Assembly: GCF_008329645.1 (NCBI RefSeq)
Contig: NZ_CP043474.1
Coordinates: 3,038,001-3,102,000 of the forward strand
Reading direction: 5' to 3'
DNA: 64,000 bases
From: Mycolicibacterium grossiae
GTDB taxonomy: Bacteria; Actinomycetota; Actinomycetes; Mycobacteriales; Mycobacteriaceae
The translations under genes were made by a program, and so were the position numbers. The notes under the pieces were generated by a model. The model searched no databases. It was given only the letters and a program-made list of their open reading frames with translations, and was not told the DNA's origin. This document shows, in pieces, positions 52,444-61,262 of this stretch (position 1 is its first letter; every line of letters starts with the position of its first letter).

Positions 52444-53829
52444 CTACCGGCCCGTGATCGCGTTGGCGACCCGCGCGATGCGGCTGGTGTGGCCCAAGCC
52501 GTTGGCCTCGCGGCGGTCGGCGGTGCGGTAGAGCGCGTACATGCTCTGCACGCCCAGCCAGCGCAGCGGCTCGGGCTCCCACCGGCGCACCCGGCGGCCC
52601 ACCCACGGCAGGCGGGTCAGCTCGGTCTGCCGCCGCAGCACCAGGTCCGCCAGCGTGCGGCCGGCCAGGTTGGTGGTGGTGAGGCCGCTGCCGACGTAGC
52701 CCCCGGCGGTTCCCATCCCGGAGGCGGTGTCGAAGTCCACGGTCGCCGTCCAGTCCCGCGGCACGCCGAGCACCCCGCACCAGGCGTGCTCGATCGGCAC
52801 CGCCGACGTGGCGGGGAACATGTCCCGGGTCAGGGCGGTCAGCGCATCGATCGTCCACTGCTGCGTCGCGCCGCGGTCGTCGAGCTTGGACCCGAACCGG
52901 TAGGGAATCCCGCGCCCGCCGAGGGCAATACGGTCGTCGGCGGTTCGCTGGGCGTACATGTAGCCGTGCGCATAGTCGCCGAGCAGTTCTGCACCGCGCC
53001 AGCCGATCCGGTCGTGCACGTCGGCCGGCAGGGGAGCGGTGACGATCATCGACGAGTTCATCGGCAGCCAGCTGCGCTTCTGCCCCTCGATGCTGCCGGT
53101 GAAGCCCTCAAGGCAACGCAATACCACCGGCGCTCGCACCGTGCCGCGGTCGGTCACCGCGCGGCCCGGCTCGATCCGGGTGACCGTGGTCTGCTCGTAG
53201 ATCGTCACGCCGAGGCCCGCCACCGCGGTGGCGAGGCCCTGAACCAGCTTGGCCGGTTGTACGCGGGCGCAGTGCGGGCTGAACATGCCGCCCAGCGACC
53301 CGGCCACCCGCACCCGGTCGTCGATCTCCGAGCGGCTCAACTCGACGAAGTCGTCCGGGCCTGCGCCCCAATCCCGTTCGTAGCGCACGCCGTCCTTCAG
53401 CCGCTGCAGCTGCGGGGCGTTGCGGGCCACGTGCAGTAGGCCGTCCTTGACGATGTCCGCGTCGATGCCCTCGTCCTTGGCGACGGCGATAACCTCGTCG
53501 ACGGCCTCGCGCATCGCCCGCATCAGATCGACCACGCCCTGGTGGCCGTGCGTCGACGCATAGGCGTCCCGCGAGCCCGCCAGCTCGGCCGACAGCCAGC
53601 CGCCGTTGCGTCCCGACGCCCCGAACCCCGCGAACTCGCGCTCGACGATGACGATGCGCAGGTCCGGCTGCGTGCGCTTCAGGTAGTACGCCGTCCACAG
53701 CCCGGTGAAGCCGGCCCCGACGATGCACACGTCGGCCTCGCGGTCGCCGGGCAGTGCCGGCCGCGGTTGCGGCAGCCCGATCTCGGAGTACCAGAACGAC
53801 ACACCGCCGTTGGTGGGCTGCTGAGACAT
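52444..53829 (-). CDS. FAD-dependent amine oxidase (DAO/PuuB-like)
   Basis: Oxidoreductase of 461 residues of the DAO superfamily, closest to gamma-glutamylputrescine oxidase (PuuB/OrdL) type. N-terminal FWYSEIGLPQPRPALPGDREADVCIVGAGFTGLWTAYYLKRTQP holds the FAD dinucleotide motif; AGFGASGRNGGWLSAEL is the flavin-contact region; late GYVGSGLTTTNLAGRTLADLV completes the FAD site. As last gene of the ABC operon, 8 bases after the ATPase gene, it probably oxidises the imported amine or a derivative. ATG at 53829 is preceded by AGGAG. Confidence 0.88.
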   Translation of the reverse strand: MSQQPTNGGVSFWYSEIGLPQPRPALPGDREADVCIVGAGFTGLWTAYYLKRTQPDLRIVIVEREFAGFGASGRNGGWLSAELAGSRDAYASTHGHQGVVDLMRAMREAVDEVIAVAKDEGIDADIVKDGLLHVARNAPQLQRLKDGVRYERDWGAGPDDFVELSRSEIDDRVRVAGSLGGMFSPHCARVQPAKLVQGLATAVAGLGVTIYEQTTVTRIEPGRAVTDRGTVRAPVVLRCLEGFTGSIEGQKRSWLPMNSSMIVTAPLPADVHDRIGWRGAELLGDYAHGYMYAQRTADDRIALGGRGIPYRFGSKLDDRGATQQWTIDALTALTRDMFPATSAVPIEHAWCGVLGVPRDWTATVDFDTASGMGTAGGYVGSGLTTTNLAGRTLADLVLRRQTELTRLPWVGRRVRRWEPEPLRWLGVQSMYALYRTADRREANGLGHTSRIARVANAITGR

Positions 53830-53837
53830 GAGAACTC

Positions 53838-54947
53838 CTAGTTCGTCGAGACCGACGGCGCGCCGTCGAGGGTGAGGACCGAGGCGTCCTCGGCCCGGAA
53901 GGTCAGCCACACCGGGGCATCGGGGTGCACCGACGTCAGTGCGGCGCCGGCACTCTCGCGGACCAGCACCGTGCTGCCGTCGTCGAGGCGCACCTCGACC
54001 TTGCGGGCGTTGCCGAAGTACACCTCCTGGATGACGCGACCGCTGACGGCGTTGTCGCTCAACGGCTCCTGCGTCCCCGGCTGCAGCGCGATGCGCTCCG
54101 GCCGCACCACGACGGCCACGTCCCGTGCGCTCGGCAGCGGGCCGCGGGTGGCCCGCAGCGCCCGGCCGCCGGCCTGGACCCGGTCGCCGTCGAGGATGCC
54201 GCGGAACACCGACGACTCGCCGAGGAACTGGGCGACGAACAGGCTGGTCGGGTGTTCGTAGAGATCCGACGGCGTGCCGATCTGCTGGATTCGCCCGTCG
54301 TCGAACACCGCGATCCGGTCGGACAGCACCAGCGCCTCGTCCTGGTCGTGGGTGACGTAGACGAAGGTGGTGCCCAGCTCGGCGTGAATCCGCTTGATCT
54401 CCAACTGCAGTGTGTCCCGCAGCTTCTTGTCCAGCGCCCCGAGCGGCTCGTCCATGAGCAGCACCCGCGGGCTGTAGACCATGGCGCGGGCCAGCGCGAC
54501 GCGTTGCTGCTGGCCACCCGACAGTTCCTTCGGCTTCCGTCGGCCCAGGTGTTCGAGGCCGACCATCCGCAGCGCGTCGGCCACCATGCCCGCCCGCTGC
54601 GCCTTGCCGATGGAGCGCTGCCGCAGCGGATAGTCGACGTTGTCGGCGACGCTCATGTGCGGGAACAGCGCGTAGTGCTGGAAGACCATGCCGATGTTGC
54701 GCTTGTAGGGCGGCAGGTCGGCGACCGGGCTGCCGTCGATCGCCAGCTCGCCGGACGTGACGTCGACGAAACCGGCGATCATGTTGAGCGTCGTCGTCTT
54801 GCCCGACCCGCTGGGGCCCAGCAGCGTGAGGAACTCGCCCGGGCGGGCGTCGAGGTCGATGGCGTCGACGGCAGTGACCTCGCCGTACCGCTTGGTCAGT
54901 CCCCGCATGGTGATCGAGGCACCGTGCGGCTGGTGGTCATCGGACAC
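53838..54947 (-). CDS. polyamine-type ABC transporter ATPase (PotA-like)
   Basis: ABC ATPase of 369 residues: Walker A LLGPSGSGKTTTLNMIAGF, signature KELSGGQQQRVALARAM, Walker B VLLMDEPLGALDKKLRD, H-loop YVTHDQDEAL. A TOBE domain occupies the last 100 residues or so (VRPERIALQPG and beyond), usual for the PotA/MalK group. GTG start, overlapping the permease gene by 11 bases. It energises the two permeases encoded just upstream. Confidence 0.93.
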   Translation of the reverse strand: MSDDHQPHGASITMRGLTKRYGEVTAVDAIDLDARPGEFLTLLGPSGSGKTTTLNMIAGFVDVTSGELAIDGSPVADLPPYKRNIGMVFQHYALFPHMSVADNVDYPLRQRSIGKAQRAGMVADALRMVGLEHLGRRKPKELSGGQQQRVALARAMVYSPRVLLMDEPLGALDKKLRDTLQLEIKRIHAELGTTFVYVTHDQDEALVLSDRIAVFDDGRIQQIGTPSDLYEHPTSLFVAQFLGESSVFRGILDGDRVQAGGRALRATRGPLPSARDVAVVVRPERIALQPGTQEPLSDNAVSGRVIQEVYFGNARKVEVRLDDGSTVLVRESAGAALTSVHPDAPVWLTFRAEDASVLTLDGAPSVSTN

Positions 54948-55728
54948 GATTCCTCCTGATGGCGACGACGCTGGCGAGGATGGTGAGCGCCGTGGTGAGC
55001 GCGAGGATCACCGTGGCGGCCGCGGCGATGGTGGGGTCGGTGTCGCGGGTGACCGACGCGTACATGCGCACCGGAAGCGTCTGCAGATACGGACTTTGGA
55101 TGAACAGCGACAGGACGACCTCGTCGAAGCTGGTCGCGAAGGCGAACAGCGCACCGGAGAGCACGCCCGGGGCCACCTGCGGCAGCGTGATGGTGCGGAA
55201 GGTCGTCCACCGGTTGGCCCCGCAGATCGCCGCCGCGTCCTCCAGTCGACGGTCGAAGCCCTGCAGGCTGGCGCTCACCGGGATGATGACGAACGGCAGC
55301 GCCAGGACGCTGTGCGCCACCACGAATCCCGTCGTCGTGCCGAGCAAATTCAACCGTAGGTAGATCGCGTAGATGCCGATCGCCACGACGATGACGGGAA
55401 CGATCATCGGCGACAGCAGCAGCGCCCGCAGACCCTGGTCGCCGAAGAAGCGCGTCCGGCTGAACGCGACCGCGGCGGCGGTGCCGCACACCGTCGCCAC
55501 GACCGCCACCAGCAGCCCGACCCGGATGCTCGCCTCCAGCGACCACAGCCAGGACGGGTCGGTGAAGAAGTTGACGTACCACTGCGTCGAGAAGCCGGTC
55601 GGCGGAAAGGTGAACGACGGCCGGTCGGTGAAGCTCAACGGGATGACGACCAGTGACGGCGCCACCAACCACGCCGCCACCACCGCGCAGAACAGTCCCA
55701 GCACCGTCCGCCATAGTCGGCGCGTCAC
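54937..55728 (-). CDS. ABC transporter permease (PotC-like)
   Basis: Inner-membrane permease of 263 residues with six helices. It matches the PotC/spermidine type: FTDRPSFTFPPTGFSTQWYVNFFTDPSW after helix 1 and the EAA loop RLEDAAAICGANRWTTFRTITLPQVAPGVLSGALFAFATSFDEV. The GTG start at 55728 overlaps the stop of the partner permease gene (GTGA). Together with PotB-like, PotA-like and PotD-like proteins it forms one importer. Confidence 0.92.
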   Translation of the reverse strand: MTRRLWRTVLGLFCAVVAAWLVAPSLVVIPLSFTDRPSFTFPPTGFSTQWYVNFFTDPSWLWSLEASIRVGLLVAVVATVCGTAAAVAFSRTRFFGDQGLRALLLSPMIVPVIVVAIGIYAIYLRLNLLGTTTGFVVAHSVLALPFVIIPVSASLQGFDRRLEDAAAICGANRWTTFRTITLPQVAPGVLSGALFAFATSFDEVVLSLFIQSPYLQTLPVRMYASVTRDTDPTIAAAATVILALTTALTILASVVAIRRNRVR

Positions 55729-56618
55729 GAGGGCCGCTCCGAGGACGCGCGGCGCAGCGAGAACATCAGCACCGCCAGCACGGCGAAGGTCAACAGCAGC
55801 AGCACGACGCCCATGGCTCCGCCGCGGCCCCACTGCAGCAGGCTGTTCACCTGCACGTAGATCTGCTGGCTGATCAGCGCGTTGTCGGGTGCGCCCAGCA
55901 GCGCCGGCGTGACGTAGAAGCCGAGGCTGGAGATGAAGACCATCAGGGCCCCCGCGCCGATGCCGGGCATGGTCAGCGGCACCCAGATCCTCGTGAACGA
56001 CGTCAGCGGTCGCGCGCCCAGGCTCGACGAGGCCAGCACCAGCCTGCGGTCGATGCCCGACATGACCGCATACAGCGGCAACACCATGAACGGCAACAGG
56101 ATCTGACTCATGCCGATCACGACGCCGAGGTTCGTGCGGATCAGCTGGACGTCACCGAGGCCCACCAGGCTCAGTGCCGCGTGCACGGGACCGTTGTCCT
56201 GCAACAGGATCACCCACGCGAACGTCCGCACCATGAGGCTGGTCCAGAACGGGACGAGCACCAGCAGCGTCAGGACCGCGCGCACCTTCGGCCCGAAGGC
56301 CACCATGGCGTACGCGTACGGGTAGCCGAGCAGCAGACAGATGACGGTCACCTCGAGTCCCGTGGTGAACGTGCGCAGCAGCACCTCGCGTTGCACGGCG
56401 TCGCCGACGTACCAGGCGAAGTTGTCGAACCCGGCGCCGGGATCGGTGAAGGCGCGCCACAGCATCACGCCCAGCGGCACGGCGAACACGCCGAGCACCA
56501 GCACCAGCGAGGGCGCCAGCAGGGCATAGGCGCCGCGCCGCCTGCGCTGTGCGCCCGCGGCCTCGGTGCCCGACGCCGGCGGTGCTGCGCTGCCGGAGAG
56601 GACGTCGACGACGGTCAT
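55725..56618 (-). CDS. ABC transporter permease (PotB-like)
   Basis: Permease of 297 residues with a polar N terminus and six helices. PotB-type features are YALLAPSLVLVLGVFAVPLGVMLWRAFTDP, YPYAYAMVAFGPKVRAVLTLLVLVPFWTSLMVRTFAWVILLQDNG and the EAA loop ASSSLGARPLTSFTRIWVPLTMPGIGAG. ATG start, 15 bases after the binding-protein gene. Confidence 0.92.
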   Translation of the reverse strand: MTVVDVLSGSAAPPASGTEAAGAQRRRRGAYALLAPSLVLVLGVFAVPLGVMLWRAFTDPGAGFDNFAWYVGDAVQREVLLRTFTTGLEVTVICLLLGYPYAYAMVAFGPKVRAVLTLLVLVPFWTSLMVRTFAWVILLQDNGPVHAALSLVGLGDVQLIRTNLGVVIGMSQILLPFMVLPLYAVMSGIDRRLVLASSSLGARPLTSFTRIWVPLTMPGIGAGALMVFISSLGFYVTPALLGAPDNALISQQIYVQVNSLLQWGRGGAMGVVLLLLTFAVLAVLMFSLRRASSERPS

Positions 56619-56633
56619 GGTGTGGTGCGTCTC

Positions 56634-57746
56634 CTACTTGGCGAGCCAATCGGTGTAGGCCCCGACCATGTCGTCGTTGTTCTTGGCCCACCAGGCGAGG
56701 TCGATCGGGAAGCGGTCCTCGAGTCGCTCCGGGGTGGTCGTGAGGTAGCTCTGCGCCAGCTGGTCGAGCTGCGGCTTCGCGTCGACGTTGATCGGGCTGT
56801 AGGACGTCAGCTCGGACAGCTTCGCCTGCTGCTGGGCGCCCAGGTAGTAGTTGATCAGCGCCATCGACGCCTTGGGGTTCTTGGCGCCCTTGGGCACGGC
56901 GATCGTGTCGGCCTCGGGCATCCACTGGTTCCACATCGGCGCGAAGGGTGCCCCGTTCTTCACCGCGGAGTAGGCGCGCCCGCTCCACACCAGCGCCATG
57001 TCCACCTGGCCGGCCTCGATGAGCTGCTGGGAGTGCGCGCCGCTGTTCCAGAACACGATGTCGTCGCGGATCGAGGACAGCTTGCGCAGCGCCCGCGGCG
57101 CGTCGATCGGGTACATGGCGCCGGGTGCGACGCCGTCGGCCAGCAGCGCGCCCTCGAGCACGCCGGGGTCGAGTTCGCCGGCGATGCCCTCGACGGAGCG
57201 CTTGCCGGGGAACTTCGCGGTGTCGAAGAAGTCGGCCCACGACTTCGGCGGATTGGCGCCGTACTTCTTGGTGTTGTAGACGACGATCAGGCCGTATCCC
57301 ATTGCGGGAACCGAACAGTCGTCGGTCTTCGCGCCCGGCGGGATCTTGCTGACGTCGACGATGCTGGTGTCGATCGGCACGAACAGCTCGCCGCAGTGCT
57401 GGGCGGTGAAGACGTTGGTGGTGTCGATGACGTCCCAGGTGACGTTGCCGGACTCGACCTGCGACTTGATCTTCGTGCTCTCGGTGGGGCCGTCCTGCAG
57501 GACGCGGGCGCCCGACTCCTTCGCGAACGGGTCGACGGCGGCCTGGGTCTGGCCGTCCTGGAAGATGCCGCCGTAGGAGACGAACGTCAGGGTGACGCCC
57601 TTGAGCAAGTCGGCCTTGATGGTGCCGGCCTGCGGCGGGCCGCTGCCGAGGTCGACGTCGGCGCCGGGCGCCGGGCCAGACGAGCACGCGGCGGTGAGCA
57701 GGACGGCCGCCATGCCGCTTCCAATGGCCTTCAGTGCGGGGGACAT
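56634..57746 (-). CDS. polyamine-type substrate-binding lipoprotein (PotD/PotF-like)
   Basis: Binding lipoprotein of 370 residues with lipobox LLTAAC (lipid-bearing Cys about residue 21). The body is of the spermidine/putrescine-binding type: LTFVSYGGIFQDGQTQAAVDPF, KIKSQVESGNVTWDVIDTTNVFTAQHCGELFVPID, YGLIVVYNTKKYGANPPKSWADFFDTAKFPGKR and a final NNDDMVGAYTDWLAK. It captures the ligand outside the membrane for the PotBC-like permeases. Ligand could be putrescine, spermidine or another amine. Confidence 0.92.
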   Translation of the reverse strand: MSPALKAIGSGMAAVLLTAACSSGPAPGADVDLGSGPPQAGTIKADLLKGVTLTFVSYGGIFQDGQTQAAVDPFAKESGARVLQDGPTESTKIKSQVESGNVTWDVIDTTNVFTAQHCGELFVPIDTSIVDVSKIPPGAKTDDCSVPAMGYGLIVVYNTKKYGANPPKSWADFFDTAKFPGKRSVEGIAGELDPGVLEGALLADGVAPGAMYPIDAPRALRKLSSIRDDIVFWNSGAHSQQLIEAGQVDMALVWSGRAYSAVKNGAPFAPMWNQWMPEADTIAVPKGAKNPKASMALINYYLGAQQQAKLSELTSYSPINVDAKPQLDQLAQSYLTTTPERLEDRFPIDLAWWAKNNDDMVGAYTDWLAK

Positions 57747-57756
57747 GTGGACTCCT

Positions 57757-58344
57757 TCACGCGGTGGGTGGGCTGACGATCCACAGCAGCTCGGCGGTCG
57801 AGTCGCTGAGGTTGTGCACGGTGTGCGGTATCGACGTGCGGTATTCGGCGGAGTCGCCGGCCTCCAATTGGTGCTGCCTGCCGTCCAATTCGAGGGTCAA
57901 CGTCCCGCGCACCACGACGAGGACCTCCTGGGCGTCGCCGTGGGTGTAGGCGTCGCCGGCCGACCCGCCGGGCGCGAACTCGGCCGAGTACACCTCGAGG
58001 TTCATCAGCGGCTTCTGCGACAGGAGGTACTTGGCGCTGAGGTCGGAGACGTGGATTTCGGGGCGCTCGGCCTTGCGCAGGATGCGGGCACCGTGCGCAT
58101 GGTGGTCGCCGAACAGGTCGGGCAACGTGACGCCGAGTTCCTCGGCCAGGCGCCGCAGCGTGCCGACGCTGGCGTTCACCTGGCCGCGCTCCAATTGACT
58201 GAGGAACCCCGCCGAGATCCCCGCCCGGCTCGCCAGGTCGCGCAGGCTCAGTTTGCGCACCTGTCGGAATTCCCTGATGCGACTGCCCAATTCGACGTCG
58301 GCGCGCGACGCGGCGGTACCCACGGTGTCGTCGGTCAGCGCCAT
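57757..58344 (-). CDS. XRE-cupin transcriptional regulator (PuuR-like)
   Basis: Regulator of 195 residues: an N-terminal HTH_3 domain (LGSRIREFRQVRKLSLRDLASRAGISAGFLSQLERGQVNASVGTLRRLAEELGVTLPDLF) and a C-terminal cupin (GGSAGDAYTHGDAQEVLVVVRGTLTLELDGRQHQLEAGDSAEYRTSIPHTVHNLSD). This layout is that of PuuR, the repressor of putrescine catabolism. It heads the operon, 10 bases before the binding-protein gene. A palindrome 26 bases before its ATG (GAACCC-G-GGGTTC) is a likely autoregulatory operator. The cupin likely binds the imported amine. Confidence 0.9.
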   Translation of the reverse strand: MALTDDTVGTAASRADVELGSRIREFRQVRKLSLRDLASRAGISAGFLSQLERGQVNASVGTLRRLAEELGVTLPDLFGDHHAHGARILRKAERPEIHVSDLSAKYLLSQKPLMNLEVYSAEFAPGGSAGDAYTHGDAQEVLVVVRGTLTLELDGRQHQLEAGDSAEYRTSIPHTVHNLSDSTAELLWIVSPPTA

Positions 58345-58370
58345 CGGCGAACGTCCAATCTCACGGGGTA

Positions 58371-58383
58371 GAACCCGGGGTTC
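58371..58383. promoter_or_regulatory. palindrome upstream of the PuuR-like regulator
   Basis: GAACCC and GGGTTC flank a single G, 26 bases before the regulator start, in the 135-base region between the polyamine operon and the divergent cupin gene. It may be the operator of the regulator, controlling both directions. Confidence 0.4.
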
Positions 58384-58479
58384 GATATAGGTAAACAAAG
58401 TGTTCGTTGGCGTGCCACACTATGCCTGCCCCCGAGGGCGGGCAACCGGAATGACGAAAACGACTCGCGGAAGGCCGTC

Positions 58480-58827
58480 ATGAGCGCACTGATCCATCTG
58501 TCCCGGCACGCCGTGGCGGGCGACCTCGAACCCGCGGGGCGCCGCGCGGGTGCCGACAGCGGCGACCCGCAGGTGCGGCTGCTGCCCGTCGCGTCGGGCA
58601 GCGAGGCGCAGGTCGGCATCTGGGAGTGCGAGCCCGGCGGCTGGCCGGTCGTCGACCGTCCCGACACCGAGACGTGTTACATCATCTCGGGCGCGGCGCG
58701 GCTGACCGACGACGCGACGGGACGGGTGATCGACGTCGGTCCCGGTGACGTCCTCGTCCTGCCGCCCGGGTGGACGGGACGGTGGGACGTCGTCGAGACC
58801 ATCCGCAAGGCCTACACGGTCTTCTAG
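58480..58827 (+). CDS. small cupin-domain protein
   Basis: Protein of 115 residues with one cupin domain of the DUF861/EutQ-like kind: VGIWECEPGGWPVVDRPDTETCYIISGAARLTDDATGRVIDVGPGDVLVLPPGWTGRWDVVETIRKAYTVF. Proteins like this accompany polyamine and amine-catabolic genes and may bind a small amine or amino acid. It is divergent from the polyamine operon and may be under the same regulator. The downstream MFS-type gene follows after 26 bases. Confidence 0.85.
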   Translation: MSALIHLSRHAVAGDLEPAGRRAGADSGDPQVRLLPVASGSEAQVGIWECEPGGWPVVDRPDTETCYIISGAARLTDDATGRVIDVGPGDVLVLPPGWTGRWDVVETIRKAYTVF

Positions 58828-58853
58828 CCCGACCGACGAAGGAGGGAGTCCGG

Positions 58854-60029
58854 GTGCGGGCCTACCGCGATCTGGTTCGCGTTCCGGGCGTCGTCAACGT
58901 CACTGCGGCACAACTGTTCGCGCGGCTGCCGCTGGGCATGCTGTCGCTCGCGATCCTGCTGCACGTGCGGGAAAGGACCGGTTCCTACGCGCTCGCGGGC
59001 GCGGTCGTGGCCTGCATGAGCGCCGGTGAGGCCGTGGCCATGCCGGCCAGCGCGCGCATCGCCGGCCGGATCGGCGCCGTGCCGGTGCTGCTCACGTGCT
59101 CGATCACCAACGGCGCCAGCATGTTCGCGCTCGCCTTCGCGACGCCGTCGCCGCCGCTGCTGCTGACGATCGGCGTGCTGATCGGTGCGTCGGTGCCGCC
59201 CCTGATGCCGGTGGTGCGCGCGCTGTACCCGCAGATGGTGCCGCGCGAGGGCGTCCGGGCACTGTTCGCACTCGACACCACCGCACAGGAACTGATCTGG
59301 GTGGTGGGCCCGGTCGCCGCGACGCTGCTCGTGTCGGCGGTGTCGACCGCGGCGCCACTGCTGGTGTCGGCGGCGGTCACGCTCGGCGGCACGTGCTGGT
59401 TCCTCGTCGGCGCGCGGCGGCTGCACCCGCAGCGATCGCCGCGGACCGCGGCATTCGGCCGCGTGCTGATCGACCGTGCGGTGCTCCTGGCCATGATCGC
59501 CAGCGCGGCGCTGGTGGCGTCGTTCATGGCACTCGAGGTCGGCGTCGTCGCCGACTACGGCAGCGGCGTCCGGGCCGGCGCCGCCATCGCCGTCGCCAGC
59601 GCCGGATCGCTGGTCGGTGGCCTGGCGTTCGGGCACCGCCGGCTCGGGGTCGGCGGACTGGTGGCGGCGCTGTCGGTCGTCGCGGCGGGCACCGCGGTGT
59701 TCGGCCTCCTCGACGGTGCGGTCGCGCAGTTCGTGGCGCTGTTCGCGTCCGGGCTCGGCTTCGCGCCCGCGCTGTCGGCGCTGTATGCGATGGTGTCGCA
59801 CCGGGTCGACCCGGAACTCGCCACCGAGGCCTTCGGCTGGCTCAACAGCGGGGCCCTGGTCGGTGGCGCCGCCGGCACCGCCCTTGCCGGCGTCGCGACC
59901 GACGCCCGTGGCGTGGCGGGGGCCGTCACCGTCGCCGTGTGCCTGGCGCTGGTGGCGGCGGCGAGCCCCCTGGCCGCGCGGCTGGCCGGGCCGCTCGAAG
60001 GGTTGTCTCAGCCGCGACCGTCGGGCTGA
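58854..60029 (+). CDS. MFS transporter
   Basis: Membrane protein of 391 residues with twelve predicted helices and short loops, resembling major facilitators of the Bcr/NepI or DHA-like kind: LFARLPLGMLSLAILLHVRERTGSYALAGAVVACMSAGEAVAMPASARIAGRIGAVPVLLT for helices 1-3. The GTG start follows GGAGGGA. It may be in an operon with the cupin gene. Its last 22 bases overlap the convergent PPOX gene. Substrate unknown. Confidence 0.85.
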   Translation: MRAYRDLVRVPGVVNVTAAQLFARLPLGMLSLAILLHVRERTGSYALAGAVVACMSAGEAVAMPASARIAGRIGAVPVLLTCSITNGASMFALAFATPSPPLLLTIGVLIGASVPPLMPVVRALYPQMVPREGVRALFALDTTAQELIWVVGPVAATLLVSAVSTAAPLLVSAAVTLGGTCWFLVGARRLHPQRSPRTAAFGRVLIDRAVLLAMIASAALVASFMALEVGVVADYGSGVRAGAAIAVASAGSLVGGLAFGHRRLGVGGLVAALSVVAAGTAVFGLLDGAVAQFVALFASGLGFAPALSALYAMVSHRVDPELATEAFGWLNSGALVGGAAGTALAGVATDARGVAGAVTVAVCLALVAAASPLAARLAGPLEGLSQPRPSG

Positions 60030-60433
60030 TCGTTGTTCTTCTGCGCACCCCAGCCGTGCACGCGGTCGATGTCGATGAGCGCACTCACCCGCGGACGCTC
60101 CTGGTCCGGGTACGGCGTGCCCTGGTAGTGCTGCGACAGCGCATCGATGTCGGCCAGGCCCTCGTCGTCGTAGATCTCGCTGACGTGGCCGATGAGCGTC
60201 ACGTGGGTGTACCAGTCGGCCTCGTCGATCACCGTCAGGGAAACCCGTGGGTCCTTGCGGATGTGGTTGAGACGCTTGCGTGCGACGTCCATGTTGACCA
60301 ACACCTGATCGCCGCGCAGCAGATACCAGGTGGCCGCCGACACCGGCTGCCCGTCGGAGCGGACGGTGCTGATCACCGCGGGGTTGGGCTTGGACAGCAT
60401 CGTGCGGGCTTCGTCCGACAGCGGCGACGACAT
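60008..60433 (-). CDS. PPOX-class F420-dependent protein
   Basis: Split-barrel protein of 141 residues: LSKPNPAVISTVRSDGQPVSAATWYLLRGDQVLVNMDVARKRLNHIRKDPRVSLTVIDEADWYTHVTLIGHV, typical of F420-binding PPOX family members in mycobacteria, with YPDQERPRVSALIDIDRVHGWG near the end. ATG at 60433 is favoured as GAGGAG lies 6-11 bases before it. Substrate unknown. A second PPOX gene lies at 17035. Confidence 0.87.
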   Translation of the reverse strand: MSSPLSDEARTMLSKPNPAVISTVRSDGQPVSAATWYLLRGDQVLVNMDVARKRLNHIRKDPRVSLTVIDEADWYTHVTLIGHVSEIYDDEGLADIDALSQHYQGTPYPDQERPRVSALIDIDRVHGWGAQKNNDQPDGRG

Positions 60434-60503
60434 GCGTTCTCCTCGGGGGTGCGACATCGGGAACCCTGGGGTTCCCGCACCACGGCCGGTCAACCGCGAT
60501 CGG

Positions 60504-61262
60504 TCAGGTGACGCCCAACGCATCGGAGACCGCGTCGTAGAGGTCGTGATACTCCGGGGTGAAGCGAAGCTCGCGCGGATCCCTCGGACGGGGCAGCGGC
60601 ACCTCGTAATCCACGATGATCCGGCCGGGGCCTGCGGACATCACGACGACGCGATCGGCGAGCAGCAGCGCCTCGTCCACGTCGTGCGTCACGAAGATCA
60701 CGGTCGTGCGCAGGTGCTCCCACAGGCGGAGGAAGTCGCGTCCGACTTCGCGGCGAGTCAGAGCGTCGAGGGGCCCGAAGGGCTCGTCCATCAAGAACAC
60801 GCTCGGATCGGACGCCAGCGTGCGCGCCAACGCGACGCGCTTTCGCATCCCACCCGACAGGCGGCTCGGCAGTTCGTCGGCGAAGTCGGCGAGGCCGACG
60901 CGCTCGAGCAGTTCCGTGCTGCGCCGGTCCTGCTCGCCCCGTGCGACGGCAGCGATCTGCAGCGGGAGCCGGACGTTGTCGCGTGCCGAACGCCAGGGGA
61001 GCAGCGCGTCGTTCTGGAAGAGCATGCCCACACCGGCGGGCGGCGCGGTCACGACCGCACCGCCCACCCGCACCTCGCCGCTCGTCGGCGGCACGAGCCC
61101 GGCCGCCACCTTGAGCAGCGTCGACTTGCCGCATCCGCTCGGTCCGACGAGGGCGACGAACTGTCCCGAGCCGACCGTCAGCGAGACGTCGTCCACGGCG
61201 AGCCGGCGGCCCGTGGGTGTCGGGTAGGCGACCCCGGTGCCGTCGAAGACGACCTCGGTCAC
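60504..61262 (-). CDS. NitT/TauT-type ABC transporter ATPase
   Basis: ABC ATPase of 252 residues: Walker A VGPSGCGKSTLLKVAAGL, signature RLSGGMRKRVALARTLA, Walker B VFLMDEPFGPLDALTRREV, H-loop FVTHDVDEALLLADRVVVMSA. The length and these motifs fit the nitrate/sulfonate/taurine (SsuB/TauB) group. GTG start overlaps the stop of the binding-protein gene (GTGA). Last gene of the operon that includes rhodanese. Confidence 0.93.
   Translation of the reverse strand: MTEVVFDGTGVAYPTPTGRRLAVDDVSLTVGSGQFVALVGPSGCGKSTLLKVAAGLVPPTSGEVRVGGAVVTAPPAGVGMLFQNDALLPWRSARDNVRLPLQIAAVARGEQDRRSTELLERVGLADFADELPSRLSGGMRKRVALARTLASDPSVFLMDEPFGPLDALTRREVGRDFLRLWEHLRTTVIFVTHDVDEALLLADRVVVMSAGPGRIIVDYEVPLPRPRDPRELRFTPEYHDLYDAVSDALGVT

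Noticed and set aside
52410..52460. Terminator between the SDR and amine oxidase genes
   Set aside because: CGGGTAG/CTACCGG-type pairing is present but imperfect and short, so it is not called.
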